From NCBI GenBank assembly GCA_041395945.1, contig JAWKZN010000001.1:558001-622000 (forward strand): a DNA stretch of 64,000 nt, given 5' to 3'. Of the stretch, positions 1 through 8,107 are shown one piece after another. The notes under the pieces are model-generated. The model did not search any database, was not told the DNA's origin, and worked only from the letters and a program-made list of their open reading frames with translations. Positions within the stretch are counted from its first letter, which is position 1, and each line of letters opens with the position of its first letter. The position numbers and the translations under genes were made by a program. This DNA is from Pseudomonadales bacterium. GTDB lineage: Bacteria; Pseudomonadota; Gammaproteobacteria; Pseudomonadales; Azotimanducaceae.

Positions 1-185
1 GCCGCCATGGCTCTGCCGCCAGTGGTATTGATTTCTTCTGCTCTGGCACGGATGGCATCGAGCCTGCGGGCACCCAGACTGACTTTCGCACCAGCAGCGG
101 CGAGCACACCGGCAAAGTGATGACCCAGACCGGACGAGGCGCCGGTGACCATGACATGTTTTCCATCCAGATTAAACAGATCCAC
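1..185 (-). CDS. Short-chain dehydrogenase/reductase, N-terminal part only
   Basis: The gene runs off the left edge, so only about 61 N-terminal residues are visible. They contain the Rossmann nucleotide-binding signature TGASSGLG near residue 15, followed by the usual A-x-L-A-A-A-G-A-K-V strand, which identifies an SDR-family NAD(P)-dependent oxidoreductase. The start is a GTG at 185-183, preceded by a good ribosome binding site (GGGAGGA) about 5 bases upstream. No ATG occurs in frame nearby. The substrate cannot be judged because the catalytic Tyr-x-x-x-Lys region is outside the window. Confidence 0.85.
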   Translation of the reverse strand, partial: MDLFNLDGKHVMVTGASSGLGHHFAGVLAAAGAKVSLGARRLDAIRARAEEINTTGGRAMA

Positions 186-268
186 GCGTTCCTCCCGTTT
201 GCAGTGCTGGAGAGGATGCTAAAGGCTTAAGCCGGAACAGACCAGTGGAGCGAGCGGGAGCCGGGCAC

Positions 269-1063
269 TCAGGCAGAAGCCGCTTTTCCGTGGTGGGACG
301 TGGACGTGGTGGCGAGCGCGTAATCCGAATAGGTGATCGTCCGGTTTCTGCCTGCGTCCTTTGCCGCATAGAGGGCGTCGTCTGCGGCTTTGAAGAGTCG
401 GGTGATGTCGTATCCCAGCTGGGTTGTGTCGGCAACTCCGCAACTCACTGACATTTCGATGATGCGGCTGTCGTGGACCATGGGTGTCCCGGATATCTCC
501 TTGAGAAGGCGTTTCGCCAGACGGCCGGCCTGGGCTTCCGCCATGTCGGGAAGCAGAATGGCGAATTCCTCTCCACCCAGTCGGCACACAAGATCTGTTT
601 TGCGGACACAATCCAGCAGCTTTTCAGTGATGAACTGCAGGGCCGCATCTCCGGTTGCGTGGCCATAGGTGTCATTGAGCTGTTTGAAGTAGTCAGCGTC
701 GATCACCAGCAGCGACAATGTCTTCAGATCCTCCCGGGAGGACTGCAGGACTTCGGTGGCCTGGGAGAAAAACGACCTTCGATTGGTCAGGCCAGTGAGC
801 TCATCCGTGTCTGCCAGGCGTCGCAGTTGCGTGTGGACACTGGAAAGCTGCACGGCCATGCGTGACATCAGATAGGTGACAGGAAATGCGACCAGCACAG
901 GGACGACCGCGCCGATGTAGAAAGCGTTCGATTTTCCGAATGCGGCGTCGCCGAACAGGAGAAACAGAAAGTAGAGCACACACTGGGACACGATAACGGA
1001 GAAGAGCGTCACCGAGAAACAGAATGCCCACATGTCTCGATTTGTTTTCAGTCTTATTCGCAA
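269..1063 (-). CDS. Membrane-bound diguanylate cyclase (GGDEF domain)
   Basis: This 264-residue protein has two predicted membrane helices in its first 70 residues (about 12-37 and 48-66), then a short linker and one GGDEF domain. The active-site motif reads GGEEF at residues 163-167, a functional variant, so it should make cyclic di-GMP from two GTP. An RxxD inhibitory I-site (RKTD, residues 154-157) lies exactly five residues before it, so product feedback inhibition is likely. There is no recognisable periplasmic sensor; the loop between the two helices is only about ten residues. It stands alone between the SDR gene and csoR. Confidence 0.9.
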   Translation of the reverse strand: MRIRLKTNRDMWAFCFSVTLFSVIVSQCVLYFLFLLFGDAAFGKSNAFYIGAVVPVLVAFPVTYLMSRMAVQLSSVHTQLRRLADTDELTGLTNRRSFFSQATEVLQSSREDLKTLSLLVIDADYFKQLNDTYGHATGDAALQFITEKLLDCVRKTDLVCRLGGEEFAILLPDMAEAQAGRLAKRLLKEISGTPMVHDSRIIEMSVSCGVADTTQLGYDITRLFKAADDALYAAKDAGRNRTITYSDYALATTSTSHHGKAASA

Positions 1064-1183
1064 GAGGCCAGCTTCCCTGCCGCTGTCGTGTCTGCGTCCG
1101 CATGGTGCGGGAAAACGGCGGTCGGCTGTGTGACTTCGGTCACGTTCAGGTGGCCGGGATGAAAGAACGCAGGACGCGCTGGA

Positions 1184-1450
1184 TCAGTGCTTGAAGACGT
1201 TGATCAGTTCCTCGATGACTCGATCCTGCTCGCTGCGCTGGTTTGAATTCATGGCCGTATGCACGCAGTGCTTCAGATGCTGGCGCAACAGATCTGCCTT
1301 GACCCGGGTCAGGGCTGCGCGCATGGCGTCCACCTGATTGACGACGTCGATGCAGTACCGGTCTTCATCGATCATTTTCTGCACGCCGCGCACCTGACCT
1401 TCAATGCGCCGGAGTGCATTGGTGACTTTCTTCGAGGTCGTCGGATCCAC
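1184..1450 (-). CDS. csoR: Copper-sensing repressor, CsoR family
   Basis: This 88-residue all-helical protein belongs to the CsoR/RcnR (DUF156) metal-sensing repressors. The N-terminal RRIEGQVRG motif is family-typical. Cys33, His58 and Cys62 reproduce the Cu(I) ligand spacing of CsoR (Cys, 25 residues on His, 4 residues on Cys), which argues for copper rather than nickel or formaldehyde. It is divergent from a copper ATPase gene, and both promoters carry a similar 17-bp palindrome. It therefore probably represses copA and itself until Cu(I) binds. Confidence 0.9.
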   Translation of the reverse strand: MDPTTSKKVTNALRRIEGQVRGVQKMIDEDRYCIDVVNQVDAMRAALTRVKADLLRQHLKHCVHTAMNSNQRSEQDRVIEELINVFKH

Positions 1451-1473
1451 TTGCGTCTCCTCTATCAGAAGCG

Positions 1474-1490
1474 ATACCCCCGTAAGGTAT
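1474..1490. promoter_or_regulatory. Candidate CsoR operator in the csoR promoter
   Basis: The 17-bp site ATACCCCCGTAAGGTAT is an imperfect palindrome (outer arms ATACC/GGTAT). It has the same length and outer bases as the perfect palindrome 101 bp away in front of copA. It lies 24-40 bp upstream of the csoR start codon, fitting autoregulation. CsoR operators are known to be G/C tracts flanked by TA-rich ends; binding here is inferred. Confidence 0.6.
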
Positions 1491-1574
1491 GTTGAGCTCC
1501 CTGGATTTGCAATTCATGGTGGTGCGGTGATCGCTGGGCTGACATTGAAATACTCTCTGGCGGTGTTGACCAAT

Positions 1575-1591
1575 ATACCCCTTAGGGGTAT
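1575..1591. promoter_or_regulatory. CsoR operator upstream of copA
   Basis: ATACCCCTTAGGGGTAT is a perfect inverted repeat with 7-base arms around TTA, ending 33 bp before the copA ATG. This is the classic shape of a CsoR site. With the weaker copy at 1474-1490, it shows the two divergent genes share one regulator. Confidence 0.75.
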
Positions 1592-1624
1592 TTTCAAATC
1601 CAGGTCCTGTTGTGGAGGTTGGCG

Positions 1625-4006
1625 ATGAGTGATGCAGAGGGTGCCGCACGGGCTGAGAACCCGGGCGTATCGGACACAGTGCTTGACCCAGTATGCGGGA
1701 TGACAGTGAAAGTCGACTCACCTCATCGATTCGTATACCAGGGGGCGACTGTAAGATTCTGCAGCGCTGGTTGCAGAGCAAAATTTGTTGCTGATCCACT
1801 CAGGTATTTATCAGCAGATGAGGCAGGCGCCAGCACACCCCCCGGGCACGCTCACCCCGGCCCGGGGTCTGCGGTGGACCCTGCAAATCTACCGGCCAAT
1901 ACCAAATGGACCTGTCCCATGGACCCTGAGATCGTGCAGGATGGACCCGGTGCCTGCCCGATCTGTGGCATGGCACTCGAACCCATGATGCCGAGCCGGG
2001 ATGCGGGTCCCAATCTGGAGCTCATCGACATGAGCCGGCGCTTCCGGGCGGGCGCTGTGCTCGCAGCACTGGTGATGGCGCTGGAGATGGGCCGCCACTT
2101 TCTGGGCATCGACCGGGTCCTTGCGCCGCTGTGGAACACCTGGGCGCAACTGCTGCTGGCGACCCCCGTCGTGCTGTGGGCCGGCTGGCCGTTTTTCGAA
2201 CGTGCCTGGGTTTCGCTGCAAACCCGCAATCTGAACATGTTCACGCTGATCGCTCTGGGTACCGGGGTGGCGTGGGGATACAGCATCGTCGCGACGCTGG
2301 CACCGGGAATTTTTCCTTCCGCATTTTCAGACGCGCACGGCCTGGTGGCTGTGTATTTTGAACCGGCCGCGGTCATCACGGTGCTGGTACTGCTGGGGCA
2401 GGTACTCGAACTGCGTGCCCGGGAGCGTACGGGTGGTGCCATCAGAGCGCTCCTCGACCTCGCGCCAAAGACTGCTCGACGAATTCGCGATGGCAACGAA
2501 GAGGAGGTCGAACTCGAGAATGTAGCGGTCGGTGACCGGCTGCGGGTGCGGCCCGGGGAAAAGATTCCGGTCGATGGCCTGGTGATCGATGGCCGCTCGA
2601 CGATCGATGAATCCATGGTCACCGGTGAGTCCATGCCTGTAACCCGAGAGGCGGGTAACAGAGTGATCGGTGGCACCCTCAACCAGACAGGCGCACTGGT
2701 GATCGAAGCGGAGCGGGTCGGATTCGACACCATACTGTCGCGCATCGTGCAGATGGTTGCAGACGCGCAGCGATCGCGCGCGCCCATTCAGCGTCTGGCC
2801 GATCGGGTGTCCGGCTACTTCGTGCCTGCGGTGATCGGCATCGCAGCGATCGCCTTTGTCATCTGGTGGGCGATCGGTCCCGAGCCATCACTTTCCTATG
2901 GTCTCATTGCCGCCGTCTCGGTGCTGATCATCGCCTGTCCCTGTGCACTGGGTCTCGCCACACCCATGTCGATCATGGCAGGTGTCGGGCGTGCTGCGCG
3001 TACCGGCGTACTGATCAAAAACGCCGAAGCGCTGGAGCGCTTTGAGAAGGTCGACACGCTGGTGCTCGACAAGACCGGCACGCTGACCGCCGGCAAACCG
3101 GCGGTGGTGGCGATTGAACCGGCGGGTTCTTTCGATTCGGAAAAGCTGCTGTTTCTGGCTGCGAGCCTGGAAAATCAGAGTGAGCACCCGCTGGCGCTGG
3201 CGATCGTCGAAGCTGCCCAGGCTCGCGATATCCGCCTTGCGGAAGCCACCGAGTTCGATTCACCGACGGGTAAGGGCGTGATCGGGCGGGTCGAAGGCAG
3301 GCAGGTCGCGATGGGTGCGGAGCGGTACATGAGCGAACTGAAAGTCGATGTCGCAGCACTGCAGGCCCGGGCCGAAGCAATGCGCCGCGATGGCGCCACC
3401 GCGATCTACGTGAGCGTCGACAACGGGGTGGCCGGCGTCATCGGCATCGCGGATCCGGTGAAGGCGTCGACACCCGCTGCACTTGCAGCATTGCGTGCAC
3501 AGGGCCTGCGCCTGGTCATGCTCACCGGGGACAACCGTACTACGGCTGAAGCCGTGGCGCGCAAGCTCGGCATCACGGAAGTGGAAGCCGAGGTGCTGCC
3601 GGAACACAAATCCGAGGTGATCGCGCGACTGAAAAGCGAAGGTCGTGTGGTGGCCATGGCGGGGGACGGTGTCAACGATGCGCCGGCGCTGGCTGCAGCG
3701 GATGTGGGCGTGGCCATGGGCGGTGGTACCGACGTCGCCATCGAAAGTGCTGGAGTAACACTGCTGCACGGCGACCTGACGGGCATCGTCAAGGCTCTGC
3801 GGATGTCGCGACTCACGATGCGCAACATCCGCCAGAATCTGTTCTTCGCCTTTGCCTACAACAGCGCCGGAGTGCCGATAGCAGCCGGTATCCTCTACCC
3901 ATTCACCGGCGATCTGCTTTCACCGATGTTTGCAGCCGCGGCGATGGCGCTGTCGTCGGTGTCGGTTATCGCGAATTCCCTACGGCTTGGGTCGGTGAAA
4001 ATCTGA
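1625..4006 (+). CDS. copA: Copper-exporting P1B-type ATPase with N-terminal YHS and heavy-metal-binding domains
   Basis: A 793-residue P1B-1 ATPase that should pump Cu(I) across the inner membrane. In order it has a YHS domain (about residues 18-62, DPVCGM), a zinc-ribbon-like heavy-metal-binding segment (about 94-125, CPMDPE...CPICGM), membrane helices and an actuator domain with TGES. The transport motif CPC is near residue 437, phosphorylation loop DKTGTLT near 482, the SEHP motif near 519 and GDGVNDAP near 680. It lacks the usual ferredoxin-like CxxC metal-binding domain. The ATG at 1625 follows GGAGG. An in-frame TTG at 1610 would overlap that site and is unlikely. It is regulated by the flanking csoR. 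Confidence 0.95.
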   Translation: MSDAEGAARAENPGVSDTVLDPVCGMTVKVDSPHRFVYQGATVRFCSAGCRAKFVADPLRYLSADEAGASTPPGHAHPGPGSAVDPANLPANTKWTCPMDPEIVQDGPGACPICGMALEPMMPSRDAGPNLELIDMSRRFRAGAVLAALVMALEMGRHFLGIDRVLAPLWNTWAQLLLATPVVLWAGWPFFERAWVSLQTRNLNMFTLIALGTGVAWGYSIVATLAPGIFPSAFSDAHGLVAVYFEPAAVITVLVLLGQVLELRARERTGGAIRALLDLAPKTARRIRDGNEEEVELENVAVGDRLRVRPGEKIPVDGLVIDGRSTIDESMVTGESMPVTREAGNRVIGGTLNQTGALVIEAERVGFDTILSRIVQMVADAQRSRAPIQRLADRVSGYFVPAVIGIAAIAFVIWWAIGPEPSLSYGLIAAVSVLIIACPCALGLATPMSIMAGVGRAARTGVLIKNAEALERFEKVDTLVLDKTGTLTAGKPAVVAIEPAGSFDSEKLLFLAASLENQSEHPLALAIVEAAQARDIRLAEATEFDSPTGKGVIGRVEGRQVAMGAERYMSELKVDVAALQARAEAMRRDGATAIYVSVDNGVAGVIGIADPVKASTPAALAALRAQGLRLVMLTGDNRTTAEAVARKLGITEVEAEVLPEHKSEVIARLKSEGRVVAMAGDGVNDAPALAAADVGVAMGGGTDVAIESAGVTLLHGDLTGIVKALRMSRLTMRNIRQNLFFAFAYNSAGVPIAAGILYPFTGDLLSPMFAAAAMALSSVSVIANSLRLGSVKI

Positions 4007-4075
4007 GGAGCGTCCGCGGTAGTTGTGTAAGATGTGGTTTGTCCGCTGAATTTATCTGTCCAGTGAGGTGTTTCG

Positions 4076-4486
4076 ATGGAGAAGCGACCAGAAATCTTAT
4101 TGACTTCACAGGATCTGGATGACCTGGAAAGACTGCTTGATAAGCTGCCCGAGGGGTCTTTTCCCGGGAAGGCCGAACTGCAGACAGAGCTCAATCGTGC
4201 CAAGGTGGTCGGGTCCCGTGAAGTTCCCCCGGATGTGGTAACCATGAACAGCAAGGTACGCTTCGCGCTTGATACCGGAGAAGAGTTCTGCCTGACTCTG
4301 GTGTACCCGAAAGACCTGGACGGCAGTGCCGAACAGATTTCGATACTTGCCCCGGTCGGCAGTGCGCTGTTGGGTCTGTCTACCGGTGAACACATCGAGT
4401 GGCCCAGGCCGGGAGGCGGAATGTTGCAGGTGCGTATCGTAGAAGTCGTGGATCAACCTGAGCGGTCCAGCCAGTTCCGGCGATAG
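4076..4486 (+). CDS. rnk: Rnk-type nucleoside diphosphate kinase regulator, paralogue 1
   Basis: This 136-residue protein has a short helical N-terminus followed by the GreA/GreB C-terminal FKBP-like fold. Family marks include the DVVTMNSKV stretch, the LVYP strand and the ILAPVGSALLGL core. Rnk proteins bind RNA polymerase near the secondary channel and affect nucleoside diphosphate kinase levels in E. coli. It lies 69 bp after copA and 79 bp (46 bp to the first ATG) before a second rnk gene. The N-terminal coiled coil is too short for transcript cleavage of the GreA kind. Confidence 0.85.
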   Translation: MEKRPEILLTSQDLDDLERLLDKLPEGSFPGKAELQTELNRAKVVGSREVPPDVVTMNSKVRFALDTGEEFCLTLVYPKDLDGSAEQISILAPVGSALLGLSTGEHIEWPRPGGGMLQVRIVEVVDQPERSSQFRR

Positions 4487-4565
4487 AGAGCGTCTGAACA
4501 GCAGATACCGCAAAGGTGATGTACATTCCACAATGATCGCCCCTGAGAGATACATGGATGAAGTC

Positions 4566-4982
4566 ATGCCACGCTCGAATCCCCCGCCGATTACAATCAC
4601 CGAACCGGATTTTAAAACGCTGGAGTCTCTGTTGAGTTCCGAAGCATTCCGGAACTTGCCAGGCAGTGAGATGTTGCAGGCAGAACTGGATCGGGCAGCC
4701 GTCGTAAGTTCTGAGGAGATCGATACGGACGTTGTCACCATGAATTCGGTCGTTCGATTCGTGGAGGAAGGCGCCTACAAGGCATATCAGTTGAGGCTGG
4801 TTTATCCGGAGCAGGCAGGCGAACCAGGTACTGTGTCGATATTGGCGCCGGTCGGAAGTGCGCTACTCGGGTTGACCGTGGGGCAGTTCATCAGGTGGCC
4901 CGCTTCGGGCGGACGTCAACTCAGACTGCGGGTTGTCAGCGTGGTCCACCAGCCGGAATCGGATGGAACTCTGACTTCGTAA
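4566..4982 (+). CDS. rnk: Rnk-type nucleoside diphosphate kinase regulator, paralogue 2
   Basis: A second Rnk-family protein of 138 residues, in tandem with the first. It again carries DVVTMNS, a LVYPE strand and the core ILAPVGSALLGL, but is clearly diverged elsewhere. I chose the ATG at 4566 because the following residues align with the usual Rnk N-terminus; an in-frame ATG at 4533 would add 11 residues of no recognisable similarity. Tandem duplication followed by divergence is the simplest origin. A third copy lies at 15917-16309. Confidence 0.82.
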   Translation: MPRSNPPPITITEPDFKTLESLLSSEAFRNLPGSEMLQAELDRAAVVSSEEIDTDVVTMNSVVRFVEEGAYKAYQLRLVYPEQAGEPGTVSILAPVGSALLGLTVGQFIRWPASGGRQLRLRVVSVVHQPESDGTLTS

Positions 4983-5125
4983 ACTGCGATTGATCGACAG
5001 CCATTCCCTGAAGAGACCAGTCAGATTCCTGCTCGAGTAGTACATACGCCGGCTGATGTCCAGGCGTGAGTCCTGGTGTCGGAGGCTTTTCTCAGGAGAT
5101 TCGTCTCGATGGCTTCAGGATTTAG

Positions 5126-6478
5126 TCACGTTATCCCCTGCTCGATCATTGCATTGGCGACTCGCCTGAAACCCGCAATGTTCGCACCCAGTACAAGGTT
5201 CCCGGGTTGGCCGAATTCTGCCGCTGTGGCGCTGGAACGCTGATAGATGGCTGACATGATTGTGCGAAGTTGCCTGTCTACGTCTTCCAGACTCCACTGG
5301 GTGAGGCCTGCGTTCTGCTGCATCTCAAGCTGACTCGTCGCCACCCCTCCGGCATTTGCAGCCTTTCCCGGCCCGTATGCGATCTGCGCCTCGAGGAAGA
5401 GGCGTACCGCCTCGGGTGTGCTTGGCATGTTTGCACCTTCGCTGACACAAGTGACACCGTTCGAGAGGAGCGCCTCCGCATCTTCTTTTGTCAGTTCGTT
5501 CTGAGTCGCACAGGGAAAGGCGACATCTGCCGGAAAACGCCAGACAGCGTGACCGTTGACCGGGTAATCCGCGATGGGAATGAACTCGGCATCTGGATGG
5601 TCATCAACATAACCTGCAAGAGAGACCCGCTTATCCAGTTTGAGAGTTTTGAGAGTGACCGGATCGATACCCCGTGAATGATGTATGGTGCCGGTGGAAT
5701 CTGAACAGGTGATGGGTAGTGCTCCCAGAGCCAGCAGCTTTTCTATGGTGTAGATGGCGACGTTGCCAGCACCGGACACAAGGCATGTCCTTCCCTGGAG
5801 GTCTGCACCCCGGTCGTGCAGCATACTGTCGGCGAAATAGACACAGCCATAGCCGGTAGCTTCGGTGCGACCCCTTGATCCACCCCAGGTCAAACCTTTC
5901 CCTGTGATTGCCCCATCGAATCGACCAGCCAGCCGGCGATACTGGCCATACAGAAAACCGATTTCGCGGGTTCCTACGCCGATGTCCCCTGCGGGTACGT
6001 CGATAACCGGACCGATGTGTTTGTGCAGCTCCGTCATAAATGCCTGACAGAAGCGCATGATTTCCCCTTCGGATCGGCCTTTCGGCTCGAAATCGGCTCC
6101 GCCTTTGCCACCGCCGATGGGCAGACCCGTCAGAGCATTTTTGAAGATCTGTTCGAAACCGAGGAACTTGATGATTCCTGACGTGACGCTGCGATGAAAT
6201 CGCAGCCCGCCCTTGTAGGGTCCCAGTGCCGAATTGAACTGTACTCGATAGCCCTTGTTTACCTGCACGCAACCGTTGTCATCAATCCAGGTTACCCGGA
6301 ACAGGATCTGCCGTTCGGGTTCCACGATGCGCTGGATAATTCCGTGCCGCGCGAATCGAGGATCCGACTCGAGCAGAGGCTGCAGAGAATCCAGAACATC
6401 TTCAGCAGCCTGATAAAATTCGACCTGGGCAGGGCTGCTGCGTTTCAGGCCCGCCAGGGTGTCATGCACATAACTCAT
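5126..6478 (-). CDS. gdhA: NADP-specific glutamate dehydrogenase
   Basis: A 450-residue hexameric-type glutamate dehydrogenase, the normal length for the bacterial NADP-dependent enzyme. It catalyses reversible amination of 2-oxoglutarate to glutamate. The substrate region GGLRFHRSV and the active-site lysine motif PIGGGKGGADF are intact (near residues 91 and 120). The nucleotide-binding domain carries GAGNVA near residue 236. The gene is monocistronic in appearance, ending 143 bp from the convergent rnk pair and separated by 57 bp from the oxidase operon on the same strand. Confidence 0.95.
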   Translation of the reverse strand: MSYVHDTLAGLKRSSPAQVEFYQAAEDVLDSLQPLLESDPRFARHGIIQRIVEPERQILFRVTWIDDNGCVQVNKGYRVQFNSALGPYKGGLRFHRSVTSGIIKFLGFEQIFKNALTGLPIGGGKGGADFEPKGRSEGEIMRFCQAFMTELHKHIGPVIDVPAGDIGVGTREIGFLYGQYRRLAGRFDGAITGKGLTWGGSRGRTEATGYGCVYFADSMLHDRGADLQGRTCLVSGAGNVAIYTIEKLLALGALPITCSDSTGTIHHSRGIDPVTLKTLKLDKRVSLAGYVDDHPDAEFIPIADYPVNGHAVWRFPADVAFPCATQNELTKEDAEALLSNGVTCVSEGANMPSTPEAVRLFLEAQIAYGPGKAANAGGVATSQLEMQQNAGLTQWSLEDVDRQLRTIMSAIYQRSSATAAEFGQPGNLVLGANIAGFRRVANAMIEQGIT

Positions 6479-6535
6479 GCTTAGGCTTATCTAGGTAAGA
6501 AGAGTGCATGATTATGGGGCGGATAGGGGGGGCAG

Positions 6536-7318
6536 TCACCTCAATAGTGCGACTTCCTCGGCGGTTACGGTCACGGCGTCATTTCCCCATTGAGTACGCT
6601 CGTGATTCAACACTGCAGCAATTTCCTCATCGGTCAGGCTGGCTGCAAAAGGTGGCATCGGCGAAGCGTAGCGGACACCGTCGATGGCTTTTCCGGAAAT
6701 TCCGTGTAGAACTGCACCGATATGTGCTGAGGGATCCTCATCCAGGACCGCGGGGTTCCCTGCCAGTGGCGGGAACACGCCCGGGAGACCGGTTCCGTCT
6801 ATCTGGTGGCAGGAAGCACAGTTGTTGCCGTACACCTGCTTGCCCAGAGCCTGCCAGGCTGAGTTTTCCGGCTCTGCCGTGATCCCTCTCACCGGTTGCG
6901 GAGGCTGGTGCACGAGCACGGTATCGATCCGGTTGCTCAGTTCCAGAGAAACGTATCCGGCACCCCATGCGAACACCATCAGAAAGAGCACCCAGGCCCA
7001 GGTAGGCACAGGCACAGGTGTTTCCATTCGGATGGGTTCAAACTCATCGCCGATCCTGGAGCCGTACGCGTTTGCGAGCAGGTCTACTTTTCCGGAAACT
7101 ACATCACCGTCGATGATCCCATGTACGGAGATTGCCGGTCCGTTATGGACAGTGAATGGTATGATGCGCAGGCTTATCTGCCCCTGGTCATCTACCGCGC
7201 GCAACCGGAGGCGGTGTTCCCCATCAGCCATCTCCTCCGTGTCCAGCTTGAACTTCTCCGGCGGCGTCACAATCCGCATCGGCACTTCGGCATCATCCAG
7301 ATAAACTTCAATTCGCAC
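6536..7318 (-). CDS. Unusual cbb3 oxidase subunit: Ig-like domain, one membrane helix and a single-haem cytochrome c
   Basis: This 260-residue protein sits where ccoP would be. Classical CcoP has two cytochrome c domains; this has one CXXCH (CASCH, about residue 178) with a methionine ligand candidate in MPPF (about residue 227). The first 90 residues form a beta-rich domain with the D-G-E-H-R-L-R-L-R-A-V-D-D pattern of bacterial Ig-like folds. One membrane helix follows (about 109-127). The GTG start at 7318 overlaps the end of the preceding small subunit. It probably delivers electrons to the oxidase, but domain order differs from known CcoP. Confidence 0.75.
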   Translation of the reverse strand: MRIEVYLDDAEVPMRIVTPPEKFKLDTEEMADGEHRLRLRAVDDQGQISLRIIPFTVHNGPAISVHGIIDGDVVSGKVDLLANAYGSRIGDEFEPIRMETPVPVPTWAWVLFLMVFAWGAGYVSLELSNRIDTVLVHQPPQPVRGITAEPENSAWQALGKQVYGNNCASCHQIDGTGLPGVFPPLAGNPAVLDEDPSAHIGAVLHGISGKAIDGVRYASPMPPFAASLTDEEIAAVLNHERTQWGNDAVTVTAEEVALLR

Positions 7319-7541
7319 CGGGGAAGTCCACTTCGGTTTCGTCGAGAATCTGATACTTGATATGCGATGGATCCGTCTCCCCGGGCCAGAGGGTCCTGCA
7401 GACTCCCTCATAGAAGGCATAGACGACGACAAGCCCGGCGAGAGAGACAGCGAACCATCCGAACAGAACGTAGTCGTCGCTACCGTCGAATCCGCAAAGA
7501 GCGATTGCGAGTTCAAAGTAATAGGTCAGATAGTCGATCAT
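7308..7541 (-). CDS. Small membrane subunit of cbb3-type oxidase, CcoQ-like
   Basis: A 77-residue protein with one strong membrane helix (about residues 25-44) and a polar C-terminus containing a W-P-G-E segment. Position between the CcoO-like and cytochrome c subunits and its size match CcoQ, an accessory subunit that stabilises cbb3 oxidase. Its start overlaps the previous stop by ATGA, and its own 3' end overlaps the next start, so translation is coupled. Primary sequence is too short to assign with certainty. Confidence 0.6.
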   Translation of the reverse strand: MIDYLTYYFELAIALCGFDGSDDYVLFGWFAVSLAGLVVVYAFYEGVCRTLWPGETDPSHIKYQILDETEVDFPGAN

Positions 7542-8107
7542 TCGACGACATCCGCCTGCTGAAGCGACTGGAGATAGTGAACGAGGTCGATAGCGTCTGT
7601 CGTCGCGACGATTACCTTTCCCTGCGGATTGAATTCAGGTGGTACTGGTACGACCTGTTCGTTCTGGCTTTTCTGCTCCTTCTCGGTGAACAGCCACGGA
7701 TAGCCCGGCATCACAGAAGTCGATACGACAGCCCTGGGGTTGTAGAGGTGGATCAGATTCCAGACTTCGGAGGGTTGTCGTTTGCCGATGTTTGAGAGAT
7801 CAGGTCCGGTTCGTTGTGTCCCCAGCAGAGGTGGGTCCTCAAGTGCGTAGTCACCAGGATGGGATCCACGACCGTAGGGTCGATCTAGCGGCAGGTTGCG
7901 CACAAACTGGGTGTGGCACACGCCACAACCTTCTTTCAGGTAGAGATCCCGACCCCGGCTGACCGAGTCCGTCGGGACTACGATGCCTGGGAGCGCCTGG
8001 GCTCGCTGGGCTTCAAAAGCCGGTAACACTGCGATCACGATACTCAAAAGCAGATACAGTCCCGCGGACAGACCGATCAGCAGGCGGTGGTTCTGGTGAA
8101 GGGTCAT
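7538..8107 (-). CDS. ccoO: cbb3-type cytochrome c oxidase monohaem subunit CcoO
   Basis: This 189-residue subunit has an N-terminal membrane anchor (about residues 10-30) and a periplasmic cytochrome c domain with CXXCH (CGVCHTQFVR, about residue 61). The flanking D-L-Y-L-K-E-G-C and GPDLSNIG segments, and the methionine in SVMPGYPWLF, are diagnostic of CcoO/FixO. It passes electrons to the haem b / haem b3-Cu centre of CcoN. The start ATG overlaps the ccoN stop codon, the tightest form of operon coupling. Confidence 0.93.
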   Translation of the reverse strand: MTLHQNHRLLIGLSAGLYLLLSIVIAVLPAFEAQRAQALPGIVVPTDSVSRGRDLYLKEGCGVCHTQFVRNLPLDRPYGRGSHPGDYALEDPPLLGTQRTGPDLSNIGKRQPSEVWNLIHLYNPRAVVSTSVMPGYPWLFTEKEQKSQNEQVVPVPPEFNPQGKVIVATTDAIDLVHYLQSLQQADVVE

